DNA of 64,000 bases from Chryseobacterium sp. Leaf404 (GTDB lineage: Bacteria; Bacteroidota; Bacteroidia; Flavobacteriales; Weeksellaceae), in the NCBI RefSeq assembly GCF_001424145.1, contig NZ_LMQM01000010.1, positions 72,833 through 136,832 of the forward strand. Direction: 5' to 3'. Each line of letters opens with the position of its first letter. Position 1 is the stretch's first letter. The position numbers and the translations under genes are program-made. Shown piece by piece: positions 1 through 8,874 of this stretch. The notes below the pieces were generated by a model, which was not told the origin of the DNA, ran no database searches, and was given only the letters and a program-made list of their open reading frames with translations.

Positions 1-30
1 CAAAATAATATACATTTTACTGAAATAAAA

Positions 31-70
31 AATCCGCCTCAAATTTTGTTGTGAGACGGATTCTTTTGTT
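31..70 (+). terminator. Rho-independent terminator
   Basis: An 11-bp stem with one G-T wobble (31-41 with 52-62) encloses a 10-nt loop and is followed by a T-rich stretch. It ends a transcript entering from the left edge and lies just before the promoter of the next gene. Confidence 0.75.
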
Positions 71-101
71 TTGAGATTAAAAAATATAAGGTTTATATTT
101 G
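70..101 (+). promoter_or_regulatory. Bacteroidetes-type promoter
   Basis: TATATTTG at 94-101 matches the Bacteroidetes -7 consensus TAnnTTTG, with a TTTTG-like -33 element around 69-73. Transcription would start near 107. This excludes the TTG at 71 as a start codon for the following gene and favours ATG 119. Confidence 0.6.
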
Positions 102-118
102 CAGAAACAACGAACACG

Positions 119-1609
119 ATGACCGGATCCGGACAGGAAAAGCTTCCCATTTACGCATTTTTTATTGCCCTCATTGTCAAAATATTTTTTCTGCTCACGC
201 ACCACATTCAGGAAGATGCTTTTATCACATGGAGAGTTGCCCAAAATCTTATGAATTATGGCGTAATCGGCTTCAACGGAGCCACCAAAATTTCTGCTTC
301 TACTACGCATCTCTACGTTTTTGTTTCATATTTCTTCAATTTAATATTCGGTAAAGAAAATTTTATCGAACCTTTATTGATTTTCAATTCGATACTTTTT
401 ACGGTTGGAAGTGTTCTGCTTTCGCATCTTCTTTTTAGAGACAACAGACATAAAGCTTTATTCATCGTGCTTTTCGGTCTTTTACCTCCTTCAGTAAAAA
501 TATCAGTTCTTGGGATGGAATATGGAATTCTTTTCTTCCTGGAAATGGCTTTGCTGTATTATGGTTTCAAAAAAGAGAAAAAATGGGCTCTTTTGCTTTT
601 GCCGTTGCTCATTATGTTTACCAGAATAGATACCGTTATTTTCCTAGGGATTACGTTTATCGTAGATTTAATCTGGACCAGAAAGATAAGATGGAATTAT
701 ATTTTCGGAGGAATTTCAGCCTTTGCGGTTTCGGTTTCTTTCAATTGGTTTTACTTCGGCGAGTTTGTTAATAATACAATTGTTGCCAAAAAACTGATGT
801 ACGAAGGCAATTTTACCCTGAAGCAAAACTGGGAGTATTTTAACCTGAATTATGGTAATTTCTGGGGAATGATCAAGCTTCCCGCAGATTTTAATCCCAT
901 CACTGTTTTTGTAGCTGTTTTTGAATTGCTGTGTTTTATTTATCTGGTAAGACAGAGAAACAACAGAAACTTTTTTCTCTGGATTATTTTTCTTTTCGGA
1001 TGGATAAAGCAGATTGTTTTTCTCTCTCAGAAAAGTCTTTTTGATTGGTATTACTGGGTTCCGCAGATACTTTTATTTGTTCCGGTTATTATTTTTGTTC
1101 TGGAAGTTAAAGAGAAAAAAAACCTTTGGCTGTCTTTACTGATTTTGTTTTACATTGTACCGATGGCAGTTTTCCAAACCGTACATTCATTGGCAACAGG
1201 AAATGGCGAATGGAATTACAGAAGACACATCGGGCTTTATCTTGATATTTATGAAAAAGATAAAAACCAATGGATTTTGCTGGAGCCCGCAGGTTATGTG
1301 CCCTATTTTTCAGGTTTAAAAACTATTGACGAAGTAGGTTTGACAGATAAAAAAATTCAGAAAGAAATTGTAAAAGACAAAAAAAATTACTGGCTGAATA
1401 CTGTCATCAACAGAAGCCCGAAATACCTCCTTTCTTACAAAAATCTATTTGACGGAAAAGATTCAGCCTTTTATAAGCAAAATTATAAACTGATTAAAGA
1501 ATTTAGAATTAAAGATCATTTACACAGTGAGAATACGGTTTTACAAAAGATTTACCGTCTCAAGCCTTCAGGTACAGATTATAATCTTTACGAAAGAATT
1601 AAAAAATAA
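119..1609 (+). CDS. GT-C-like polytopic membrane glycosyltransferase
   Basis: Integral membrane protein of about 496 residues with roughly ten hydrophobic segments. After the first one it carries Glu32-Asp33 followed by AFITWRVAQNLMNYG. That layout resembles the first periplasmic loop of GT-C glycosyltransferases, where an acidic pair binds the metal and lipid-phosphate sugar donor. The C-terminal 150 residues are soluble and Lys-rich. The open frame extends up to a TTG at 71, but that codon lies between the promoter elements, so ATG 119 is the likely start. The acceptor and sugar cannot be told; a role in cell-envelope glycosylation is an inference. It is monocistronic. Confidence 0.6.
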   Translation: MTGSGQEKLPIYAFFIALIVKIFFLLTHHIQEDAFITWRVAQNLMNYGVIGFNGATKISASTTHLYVFVSYFFNLIFGKENFIEPLLIFNSILFTVGSVLLSHLLFRDNRHKALFIVLFGLLPPSVKISVLGMEYGILFFLEMALLYYGFKKEKKWALLLLPLLIMFTRIDTVIFLGITFIVDLIWTRKIRWNYIFGGISAFAVSVSFNWFYFGEFVNNTIVAKKLMYEGNFTLKQNWEYFNLNYGNFWGMIKLPADFNPITVFVAVFELLCFIYLVRQRNNRNFFLWIIFLFGWIKQIVFLSQKSLFDWYYWVPQILLFVPVIIFVLEVKEKKNLWLSLLILFYIVPMAVFQTVHSLATGNGEWNYRRHIGLYLDIYEKDKNQWILLEPAGYVPYFSGLKTIDEVGLTDKKIQKEIVKDKKNYWLNTVINRSPKYLLSYKNLFDGKDSAFYKQNYKLIKEFRIKDHLHSENTVLQKIYRLKPSGTDYNLYERIKK

Positions 1610-1678
1610 TTTCTGATGAACTTTTTAATCAATCGCTGTTAATCTTTTAAAATTAAAGCATATACATTCAATAATAAC

Positions 1679-1709
1679 TTTGCGTACATAAGAATTATTG
1701 TTAATTTTG
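1679..1709 (+). promoter_or_regulatory. Promoter of the decayed AraC gene
   Basis: TTTG at 1679-1682 and TAATTTTG at 1702-1709 are separated by 19 nt, a textbook Bacteroidetes -33/-7 pair. The promoter is intact although the gene behind it is broken. Confidence 0.6.
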
Positions 1710-1732
1710 CATCTTAAACTTTTCGTTAAATT

Positions 1733-2348
1733 ATGCAAGCCGCAGATGATCAGATAAAAAAAGTAGGTTTTTACATCAAACCCTTACCTGAATTCATTGC
1801 TCTTAACAACCATTCCCGTTTATTTGTAAAACATCAGTATTTTGGAATTATCATTTCTGCGGAAGACTTTATTTTAAAAACAGATGTGGGAGAAAGAGCG
1901 GTAAAAGCAAAATCGGTAATTTACATCGGCCCGGGGAAAACTTTTCAACTGCTCGGTAATGTATCAGAAAGGTCATCCTGTATTGTTTTCAGATCCTGTT
2001 TTTACGAAAAGACACCTCAGGACAGTTTTTCATCAACTCAAAAATTTTCTACAATACCAAATCAGATTTTTTTGTGGTTCCCATTTGCAAAAACTGCTTT
2101 TCTGAAAACAAATCTCTTGCAAAAAGGGTCAATGTTTTTAAAGCGAAAGAACCAAGCCTGTACATTTCTGCCGCTCATAATCTCATAGAATCTTTACTGC
2201 TGCATGCTTTTGAAAAGGAATAAGTTGAAATAATCATTGAAGACGAAAAATTTCATACAGTTTAGGCTTCAATGATGAAGGTAATTTTACCAATTTTCTT
2301 AAAAAACATACTGGCAAAATCCCCAGCGAAATGGGCGAAGTAGGATAG
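1733..2348 (+). pseudogene. AraC-family regulator, frameshifted and partly deleted
   Basis: The first open frame (1733-2188) encodes an AraC-like N-terminal sensor region (about 100 residues), then drifts out of frame near 2060-2130. In another frame the text continues as RVNVFKAKEPSLYISAAHNL and then SLLLHAFEKE before a stop near 2222. A third stretch, starting at 2259, reads SLGFNDEGNFTNFLKKHTGK and IPSEMG, the classic second helix-turn-helix of AraC proteins, ending at TAG 2346-2348. The first HTH helix pair is missing. So there is at least one frameshift plus an internal deletion of about 60-80 codons. It cannot make a working DNA-binding protein. The intact promoter suggests recent decay. 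Confidence 0.8.
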
Positions 2349-2402
2349 CAGGCAATTCTGCGGCTTGCTTTTTGAAGTTTTAATGTCTTTTAAAACTTTA
2401 CT

Positions 2403-3092
2403 ATGCAAATCGATTGGAATGAACTTTTTTTAGGTTCCGAAAGCTGGGACTTTCTTCTCCAGATTATCTTCCGTACAGCGGTGATGTTTCTCACTATTAT
2501 TTTTGGCATCAGACTTTTAGGGAAAAGGGGCGTCAAACAACTTTCTATATTTGAACTTGTGGTTATTATCGGATTAGGCTCTGCAGCAGGAGATCCGATG
2601 TTTTACCGTGAAGTGGGTCTGCTGTCTTCGATTGTTGTTTTTGCTGTAATCATTCTTTTTTATTCTTTCGTTGTCTATCTTATAGGAAAATCTAAAAAGA
2701 TTGAGATTCTGCTGGAAGGGAAACCTGTACTCTTGATCAAAAACGGGGTTTTTGCTATAGAAAATTTTAAGAAAGAAAAATTAGGCAGCGACGAATTTTT
2801 TGCTGAATTAAGAATGAAAAGTATTTCTCATCTGGGCCAGATAGAAACAGCAATAGAAGAAACTTCTGGCGAAATAAGTGTATTTTACTACGACGACGAA
2901 GATGTAAAGTACGGTCTTCCGGTGCTGCTACATTCGCTGGAGAAATCAACTACTGTTTTTTCAGAAGAAAGAAATTACTCCTGTACCTTCTGTGGCTTCA
3001 CGGAAATTAAAATACCCAATGCTGATAATACCTGTGAAAACTGCGGGAAACATCATTGGATACCTTCGATAAACCGACGCAGGATTACGTAA
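2403..3092 (+). CDS. DUF421 (YetF-like) membrane protein with C-terminal zinc ribbon
   Basis: Protein of 229 residues. Residues 1-95 hold about three membrane segments with the family motif GIRLLGKRGVKQLSIFELVV. Residues 98-175 form the cytosolic DUF421 beta domain containing FFAELRMKSISHLGQIETAI. The family (YetF/YdfS of Bacillus) has no firmly assigned function. At the C-terminus Cys194-x2-Cys197 and Cys211-x2-Cys214 form a zinc ribbon not present in the short family members. It is followed by a terminator shared with the converging gene. Confidence 0.85.
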   Translation: MQIDWNELFLGSESWDFLLQIIFRTAVMFLTIIFGIRLLGKRGVKQLSIFELVVIIGLGSAAGDPMFYREVGLLSSIVVFAVIILFYSFVVYLIGKSKKIEILLEGKPVLLIKNGVFAIENFKKEKLGSDEFFAELRMKSISHLGQIETAIEETSGEISVFYYDDEDVKYGLPVLLHSLEKSTTVFSEERNYSCTFCGFTEIKIPNADNTCENCGKHHWIPSINRRRIT

Positions 3093-3093
3093 A

Positions 3094-3130
3094 AAAAAAA
3101 GTTCTGACGTTAATCAGAACTTTTCGTTTT
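3094..3130. terminator. Bidirectional terminator
   Basis: The stem AAAAGTTCTGA/TCAGAACTTTT (3097-3107 with 3114-3124) is flanked by an A-run on the left and T-rich sequence on the right. It sits between converging genes and can stop both. Confidence 0.8.
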
Positions 3131-3145
3131 AAAACCTTTTAAATC

Positions 3146-3562
3146 TTAGGCAACAGCCGAATTGTCAAGTTTAATATTCTTGAAGATCGGCTTTCCGATA
3201 AGACTTGAGAAGATATTCTGTACCTCATGAATGTATCTGCATCTCACAGAGTTACCATAAATTTTCAGTCCTTCCAAAACTTTTTTTGCCGTAAGGTCAA
3301 AGTCGTATTTGATAAACTGTTCAGGTCTTTCATACCTGATTCTTTGTGCCGAGCTGTAAGTTTTCTGGAAACCAAGCTTCTGCAACCAGTCTTCGTCAAT
3401 CAGAATCGGATCAATGGATTCCGCCGGTACGGTAAAACTTTCTAAATCATTATCGATTTTAACGGAATACTGACCTTCTTTCGGCTGCAAAATTTCCTTC
3501 ACTGAATAAATTTGATTTTTATACTGAACCAAATTTGTAATTTTAAGATCTATTATATTCAT
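3146..3562 (-). CDS. Hypothetical protein of the phage/Bacteroidetes small-protein type
   Basis: 138 residues, no signal peptide or membrane segment. The N-terminal half is a beta-rich module (NLVQYKNQIYSVKEIL, then QYSVKIDNDL). The C-terminal part includes YIHEVQNIFSSLIGKPIF, a motif common in small proteins of Bacteroidetes genomes and their phages (Tyr-x-His-Glu-Leu/Val-Gln-Asn). I do not know a function. It has its own 5' region (3563-3673) downstream of the photolyase. Confidence 0.65.
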   Translation of the reverse strand: MNIIDLKITNLVQYKNQIYSVKEILQPKEGQYSVKIDNDLESFTVPAESIDPILIDEDWLQKLGFQKTYSSAQRIRYERPEQFIKYDFDLTAKKVLEGLKIYGNSVRCRYIHEVQNIFSSLIGKPIFKNIKLDNSAVA

Positions 3563-3673
3563 AATGATGATGTGTTAATGGTGTATGTAACAACCTTTAC
3601 AAAATATATGCCCCAAATAGTATCTGTGTGGTAGCTGTACAGATTTTAATCTCTTTTTAATATGAAATAAAGA

Positions 3674-4963
3674 TCAATCTTCTTTGACAGCAGTTTTATA
3701 AACTTCAAGTGCCCGTTCACGGGCTTTTTTATGATCCACCATCGGATCTTCACTGTAGTCTTTGGGAAGCCATTCTGCACGATATTTTCCGTCTTTGTCA
3801 AATTTTTTCTGCTGCTCTTCAGGATTGAAGATTCTGAAGTAAGGTGCTGCATCACAGCCGCAACCTGCAGCCCACTGCCAGTTTCCGTTGTTGGAAGAAA
3901 GTTCGTAGTCTAAAAGTTTTTCAGCAAAGTAAGCTTCTCCCCAGCGCCAGTCTATCAGCAAATGTTTGGTAAGAAAACTTGCTGTAACCATTCTCACTCT
4001 GTTGTGCATAAATCCGGTTTCATTAAGCTGTCTCATTCCTGCATCTACAATTGGGTAACCCGTTTTGCCTTCGCACCAGAGCTTAAATTCTTTTTCATTA
4101 TTCCGCCACTTAATGTTTTCATATTTTTCTTTAAAAGATTTGGTCACTACTTTTGGAAAATGATATAAAATCTGCATAAAAAATTCACGCCAGATCAATT
4201 CACTCAGCCAGACTTCGTTATGCAGGGTGGCAAAATCTACGCATTTTCTCACAGATACAGTTCCGAAGCGCAGGCCAACTCCCACTCTTGTAGTAGCGTC
4301 AAGACCGGGAAAATCTCTCATCTTATCGTAATCTTCGATGCTTTCTTTTGATAATTTCGGAACAGAAAATTCGATATCAGTTTTTTCAAAACCTATCTCT
4401 TTCAGACTGAGGATTTTAAAGGACTTATTTTGGTAAAATTTAGAAAAATCAGTTGTATTGTCCTGAATTTTTATCTGTTTAAAAGCTTCTTTCCATTTTC
4501 TGGAATAAGGTGTATAGACGGTATAAGGTAGGCCATCAGCTTTTACTACTTCATCTTTTTCAAAAATAATCTGATCTTTATAATCAGACATTTTGATATT
4601 TTTCTTTTCTAAAAACTTTATGATTTCAGAATCTCTCTCAATGGCCTGAGGTTCATAATCTCTGTTTACAAATACTGCTTCAACATCAAATTCCTGAGTT
4701 ATTTTTTTGAAAGCATCAATCGGTTTTTCAAAATAAGTTTTGATGCTGCTTCCATGTTTTTTAAGTTCATCATTCATCTGTTCTAATGCCTGATGGAAAT
4801 AATCTACCCGTTTATCTGCTTTGTTTTCCAGATGTGAAAGGATTTCTTTATCAAAAATAAATATCGGAAGTACAGGATTTTTCTGTTTTAAAGCTTCAGA
4901 AAGTGCCGTATTATCATCTAAACGCAAATCTCTCCTAAACCAGAATATATTTATTTTGCTCAT
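3674..4963 (-). CDS. phrB: Deoxyribodipyrimidine photolyase (cryptochrome/photolyase family)
   Basis: 429 residues. The Rossmann-like N-terminal antenna domain begins immediately (KINIFWFRRDLRLDDNTAL). The FAD-binding helical domain contains ELIWREFFMQILYHFP, TGYPIVDAGMRQL and SSNNGNWQWAAGCGCDAAPY, hallmarks of class I CPD photolyases. It repairs UV-induced pyrimidine dimers using blue light. Its start lies 29 nt inside the end of the lycopene cyclase gene, so it is the last gene of the carotenoid operon, which implies shared regulation of pigment and light repair. It could also repair (6-4) products; sequence alone cannot exclude that. Confidence 0.93.
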   Translation of the reverse strand: MSKINIFWFRRDLRLDDNTALSEALKQKNPVLPIFIFDKEILSHLENKADKRVDYFHQALEQMNDELKKHGSSIKTYFEKPIDAFKKITQEFDVEAVFVNRDYEPQAIERDSEIIKFLEKKNIKMSDYKDQIIFEKDEVVKADGLPYTVYTPYSRKWKEAFKQIKIQDNTTDFSKFYQNKSFKILSLKEIGFEKTDIEFSVPKLSKESIEDYDKMRDFPGLDATTRVGVGLRFGTVSVRKCVDFATLHNEVWLSELIWREFFMQILYHFPKVVTKSFKEKYENIKWRNNEKEFKLWCEGKTGYPIVDAGMRQLNETGFMHNRVRMVTASFLTKHLLIDWRWGEAYFAEKLLDYELSSNNGNWQWAAGCGCDAAPYFRIFNPEEQQKKFDKDGKYRAEWLPKDYSEDPMVDHKKARERALEVYKTAVKED

Positions 4964-5642
4964 ATTTTTTAAATTTTAAAAAGAAAAAGAGATTCCAGAG
5001 AATCATCTCCAGACCATAGAAAAAATCTTCTACGGGAATGGTAAGAATTCTGAATCCCATAAATTCGTCGGGATTATAATTCACAACAGGGGAGGGAAGC
5101 CCGGTTCCTGTGAGCAAACCATTGACAAGCAAGAAGCCGGGACTTAAAATCACATAAATAATTACCCCTTTGCCCAGCCAATCGACTTTAAGAAGATATT
5201 TTAAGACCAAAATACTCAGAGCGCAGGTCACAAATGCAGTGAACGTGTAAAGCTGCTCGTAGAAATAAATTGCCAGCGCCAGTAGGGCAAAAGTGATGAT
5301 ATGAAGAAGTGGATTTTCAATTTTTTTCACCCATTTGAATTCAAAAAATTTATCAAGACAGAAATACGTGAAGATACAGGCAAAAGGAATACAGATAAAA
5401 AAAAGTATTTCCTCAATGGGAAGATTGTAAACCAAAAGCCCTAAAGTATATTGATGGCTGAACCACCACACTCCATTGGCTGTAAATATCATATCCCAAA
5501 CCACAAAAAACATCGCCACAAAAAGCGATGAAAGTATGAACGCCCGAAAATATCTGTTGAATTTGATCTTGTGATGAAACGAAAAAATAAAACAGATAAA
5601 AACTGCAGAAAAGTTGATCAGCAAATAAGTAAACTGCATCAT
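4935..5642 (-). CDS. crtY: Lycopene beta-cyclase, fused CrtYc-CrtYd type
   Basis: 235 residues with about seven hydrophobic helices. It contains the two lycopene-cyclase-domain signatures, NLPIEEILFF near residue 78 and TIPVEDFFYG near residue 212, one in each half. It is therefore a fused form of the heterodimeric cyclases of actinobacteria. It converts lycopene to beta-carotene at the membrane. It overlaps crtZ by 4 nt and photolyase by 29 nt, showing translational coupling. Confidence 0.88.
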   Translation of the reverse strand: MMQFTYLLINFSAVFICFIFSFHHKIKFNRYFRAFILSSLFVAMFFVVWDMIFTANGVWWFSHQYTLGLLVYNLPIEEILFFICIPFACIFTYFCLDKFFEFKWVKKIENPLLHIITFALLALAIYFYEQLYTFTAFVTCALSILVLKYLLKVDWLGKGVIIYVILSPGFLLVNGLLTGTGLPSPVVNYNPDEFMGFRILTIPVEDFFYGLEMILWNLFFFLKFKKYEQNKYILV

Positions 5643-6097
5643 CTCAAATTTTTTTTGAAGAACATTTTAAAATATTTAACGGGTACCCAAAGAAATCCAA
5701 AGCATTCTCCATATTCTTTGCCCGTGTGTTTGTGATGCTGTTTGTGAGCCCTGCGGATGGCCAGCAGGTAAGGATTCTGGGTATTTCTCAAAATCTTGAA
5801 TCGCTGGTGTATAAAAATATCGTGTACAAAGAAGTACGCCATACCGTAAAGTGTGATTCCTAATGCAACGTAAAAATATGCGTTGAAGCCATTGATGGTG
5901 CCGAAATACATCAGAATAATGGTAGGAATGGCAAAAATCAGAAAAAAATAATCATTGCATTCTATGTGTCCTTCATTTGAATGATCGTGATGATCTCTGT
6001 GAAGAAACCACATAAAACCGTGCATCACGTATTTATGAATGCACCATGTAATTCCTTCCATTGTAAAAAATGTGATGATGACAATTAAAAAATTCAT
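5639..6097 (-). CDS. crtZ: Beta-carotene hydroxylase
   Basis: 152 residues, membrane fatty-acid-hydroxylase fold. The di-iron histidine motifs are visible: HKYVMHG, HRDHHDH, HDIFIHQR and RRAHKQHHKH. The enzyme hydroxylates the beta-ionone rings of beta-carotene at C3 to give zeaxanthin, which is probably the end product because no ketolase gene lies in the cluster. It overlaps its neighbours by 4 nt on both sides. Confidence 0.93.
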   Translation of the reverse strand: MNFLIVIITFFTMEGITWCIHKYVMHGFMWFLHRDHHDHSNEGHIECNDYFFLIFAIPTIILMYFGTINGFNAYFYVALGITLYGMAYFFVHDIFIHQRFKILRNTQNPYLLAIRRAHKQHHKHTGKEYGECFGFLWVPVKYFKMFFKKNLR

Positions 6098-6555
6098 CTT
6101 TTGTAAAATTTTGTTTCAAGAATTTTGTAACGGAAATTAAATATATTTTCGAGCTTGTTTTTCACAAGAATATTATGTGCGATTTCTCCTAAAAAGCCCA
6201 GTGGGAGTTCGTAGGTGACAATATCTGTCATTAAAACACCATTTTCATTTTCAGTGAACTCATGATGATGATTCCAAAGTTTGAAAGGCCCTTTCTTCTG
6301 AAAGTCTGTAAAGCTTTTATTTTTCTCAACCTGAGTAATTTCAGTCTGCCAGTCGAGTTTGATCCCGAAAAGTGGCGAGATGTAGTAATCAATTAGCATT
6401 CCTTCATAAATTTCGTCGTCATAAAGTTCTGTGCGAACAATGAAACTCATATCCTCCGGCGTGATATCTGAAAGATTTTTGGCAGCAGAGAAAAATTTCC
6501 AGGCGGTAGAAATATCACATTGTAGCTGCTGTTTGCGTTTAAGTGTGTGAACCAT
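6094..6555 (-). CDS. SRPBCC-family (cyclase/dehydrase-like) protein in carotenoid operon
   Basis: 153 residues with the START/SRPBCC helix-grip pattern: LKRKQQLQCDISTAWKFFSA, then SPLFGIKLDWQTEI, and a C-terminal long helix. Members bind hydrophobic ligands. It sits between crtB and crtZ with a 9-nt gap and a 4-nt overlap, so it is part of the pigment operon. A role in carrying or presenting carotenoid intermediates is an inference; no catalytic residue is evident. Confidence 0.8.
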   Translation of the reverse strand: MVHTLKRKQQLQCDISTAWKFFSAAKNLSDITPEDMSFIVRTELYDDEIYEGMLIDYYISPLFGIKLDWQTEITQVEKNKSFTDFQKKGPFKLWNHHHEFTENENGVLMTDIVTYELPLGFLGEIAHNILVKNKLENIFNFRYKILETKFYKR

Positions 6556-6564
6556 AAGACTTTA

Positions 6565-7401
6565 TTAAATAACTGCGATTTTATACTGAAGATAACTGGT
6601 CATCATAACAGAAATTTTTCTCCCGTTTGAAATCCTGATTCTCTTTTTTAAAATAGCTGTTGCCGGTGTTCTTCTTATTTTGTTGAATAAAGAAATGTAA
6701 TATCTGTAGGCCAGATATACACCAAATTTTGATGATTTGGGAAGCATTCTGATGCCCTCGAGCGCAAGTTTGAATTCATTTTGGATATCTTCCTCAATCT
6801 GTCTTTTCTCTTCCACATCAAAATTAAGAATATTGACTCCGGGGAAGTATGTTCGTCCCAGAATTTCAAAATCATCATTCATATCTCTCAGGAAATTCAC
6901 CTTTTGGAAAGCAGATCCCAGCTTCATTGCGAAGGGTTTAAGCTTTTCAAATGCGGCAGAATCTCCATCCACAAAAACATGCAGACACATTAGTCCCACT
7001 ACTTCTGCAGAGCCCAGAATATATTCGTTGTACAGTTCAGAATTATAATCAATCTTATCCAGATCCATTTCCATACTCCGGAGAAATTGGTGGATTAACT
7101 GTTGATCAATGTTGTACTTAACCACAGTTTCCTGAAAAGACTGCATCATCGGATTAAGTGATATCCTTTCAGATAAAGCTTCTTCGGTCTGTTTTTTAAA
7201 TCTTTCCAAAAGTATTCTTTTATCATAGCCATCAAAACTGTCTACGATTTCATCTGCAAGTCTTACGTATCCGTAAATTGCATAAATTGCATTTCTGATC
7301 TTCGGAGAAAGTGCTAAAATCCCGAGAGAAAAACTGGTGCTGTACTGCTGTGTAGTCTGTTTACTGATCTTAAAAGAAAGGTCATCAAATTTTTGTTTCA
7401 T
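6565..7401 (-). CDS. crtB: Phytoene synthase
   Basis: 278 residues, squalene/phytoene synthase fold. The two Asp-rich Mg-diphosphate motifs are Asp50-x3-Asp54 (in YVRLADEIVDSFD) and Asp173-x3-Asp177 (in NFLRDMNDDFEILGRTYFP). It condenses two geranylgeranyl diphosphates to phytoene, the committed step of carotenoid synthesis. It follows crtI after 9 nt. Confidence 0.95.
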   Translation of the reverse strand: MKQKFDDLSFKISKQTTQQYSTSFSLGILALSPKIRNAIYAIYGYVRLADEIVDSFDGYDKRILLERFKKQTEEALSERISLNPMMQSFQETVVKYNIDQQLIHQFLRSMEMDLDKIDYNSELYNEYILGSAEVVGLMCLHVFVDGDSAAFEKLKPFAMKLGSAFQKVNFLRDMNDDFEILGRTYFPGVNILNFDVEEKRQIEEDIQNEFKLALEGIRMLPKSSKFGVYLAYRYYISLFNKIRRTPATAILKKRIRISNGRKISVMMTSYLQYKIAVI

Positions 7402-7410
7402 AGTTTTTAA

Positions 7411-8874
7411 TTATAGGGTGGCTTGATGCGCTGCAATTTTTCCTGAAATAATAGAAGGCGGAACTCCAGGACCCGGAACAGTGAGCTGACCGGTGTAGAA
7501 AAGGTTCTTTATTTTTTTATTTTTTAAAGAAGGTTTCAAAACCGCAGTTTGATTCAGAGTATTGGCTAGTCCGTAAGCATTTCCTTCATAGGCATTATAA
7601 TTTTCTTTAAAATCATTAATGCAGAAGCTTTTATTATATATAATTTTTTGAGTCAAATCCTCAAAGCCCGTGTGTTTTTCGATTCTTTTGATCATTTGAG
7701 CGAAGTATTTTTCTCTCATATCTTCTGAATCTTCAATGCCTGTGGCTATGGGCATAAGCAGAAATAAATTTTCACATCCTTCCGGTGCTACTGATGGATC
7801 CGTCTGTGAGGGTGAGCATACATAAAACAACGGCTTTGAAGGCCATTTTTTATCCGTATAAATTTCGCTAGTGTGCAGATCCAAATCATTCTCAAAAAAT
7901 AAAGTGTGGTGTTTAATTTTCACCCTTTCACTTATTCCCAAGTAAAAAATCAGGCAGGAAGGTGCAAAGGTCTTTGATTTCCAGTATTCAGATTTATAAT
8001 TTTTTTCATCTTCAGAGAGGAGTTTGGTTTCTGTGTGATGATAATCGCAGGAAGCAATTACAGAATCAAATTCCAGCATTTTCCCGTTAACCAAAAGTGA
8101 TTGTACTTTACCATTTTCGTTAATAATCTTTTCTACCGGAGAATTATTGTGAAAAGTTACGCCTAAATCCTCACAAATCCTCATCATTCCATCAATAATT
8201 TTATAAAAACCACCCATTGGATAGTAAGTGCCGAGTTTGTAACCGCCATAGTTCATTAAACTGTACAGCGCAGGGATGTTTTCAGGCGAAGCTCCAAGAA
8301 ATATAACCGGAAATTCCATCAAAGTGCGGAGCTTATGATTTTTGAAATATTTTCCTACAAAACTTCTAAAATTGGAAAGCAGATCGAGTTTTACAGCACT
8401 TTTCAAAATTTTAAGAGAAAAAAATTCTGTCCATGAAAAGCAGGGTTTTGTAACGAAATCTTTCATTCCCACTTCATACTTATACTTTGCATCAGCCATA
8501 AACTTTTCGAGATTCTGGGCTGCTCCTGGCTCTATTGACTCAAAAAGGGTCTTCATCTCATCAAAATTTTCAGGCAAATTCAGATTACTGTCTGAAAAAA
8601 CCATTTCGAATTGAGGATTCAGAGAGATAAGTTCATAAAAATCTGATGTTTTTTTACCGAAATCAGCAAAATAATCATCAAAAATGTCTGGCATCCAATA
8701 CCAGCTTGGTCCCATATCAAAGACAAAACCGTTTACAGTCTCAAACTGACGTGCTCTGCCACCAAAAGTTTCGTTTTTTTCAAATATATGTACCTCATGA
8801 CCACTTTTTGCAGCATACGAAGCTGCAGACAGGCCTGAAAAGCCAGAGCCGATAACGGCAATTTTACGTTTCAT
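7411..8874 (-). CDS. crtI: Phytoene desaturase
   Basis: 487 residues. An N-terminal FAD-binding GSGFSGLSAASYAAKSGH and GGRAR motif, the MGPSWYWMP segment and the C-terminal carotenoid-desaturase signature FYTGQLTVPGPGVPPSIISG are all present. It desaturates phytoene to lycopene. It is the first gene of the crtI-crtB-SRPBCC-crtZ-crtY-photolyase operon. A weak -7-like element (TGAATTTG on the minus strand) lies at 8922-8929. Confidence 0.95.
   Translation of the reverse strand: MKRKIAVIGSGFSGLSAASYAAKSGHEVHIFEKNETFGGRARQFETVNGFVFDMGPSWYWMPDIFDDYFADFGKKTSDFYELISLNPQFEMVFSDSNLNLPENFDEMKTLFESIEPGAAQNLEKFMADAKYKYEVGMKDFVTKPCFSWTEFFSLKILKSAVKLDLLSNFRSFVGKYFKNHKLRTLMEFPVIFLGASPENIPALYSLMNYGGYKLGTYYPMGGFYKIIDGMMRICEDLGVTFHNNSPVEKIINENGKVQSLLVNGKMLEFDSVIASCDYHHTETKLLSEDEKNYKSEYWKSKTFAPSCLIFYLGISERVKIKHHTLFFENDLDLHTSEIYTDKKWPSKPLFYVCSPSQTDPSVAPEGCENLFLLMPIATGIEDSEDMREKYFAQMIKRIEKHTGFEDLTQKIIYNKSFCINDFKENYNAYEGNAYGLANTLNQTAVLKPSLKNKKIKNLFYTGQLTVPGPGVPPSIISGKIAAHQATL

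Noticed and set aside
71-118. TTG start for the first membrane protein
   Set aside because: The codon overlaps the -33 region of a good promoter; ATG 119 follows the predicted transcription start.
1733-2188. Intact 151-residue protein
   Set aside because: Its last 50 residues are out of frame relative to the AraC text that continues in other frames, so it is a decayed gene.
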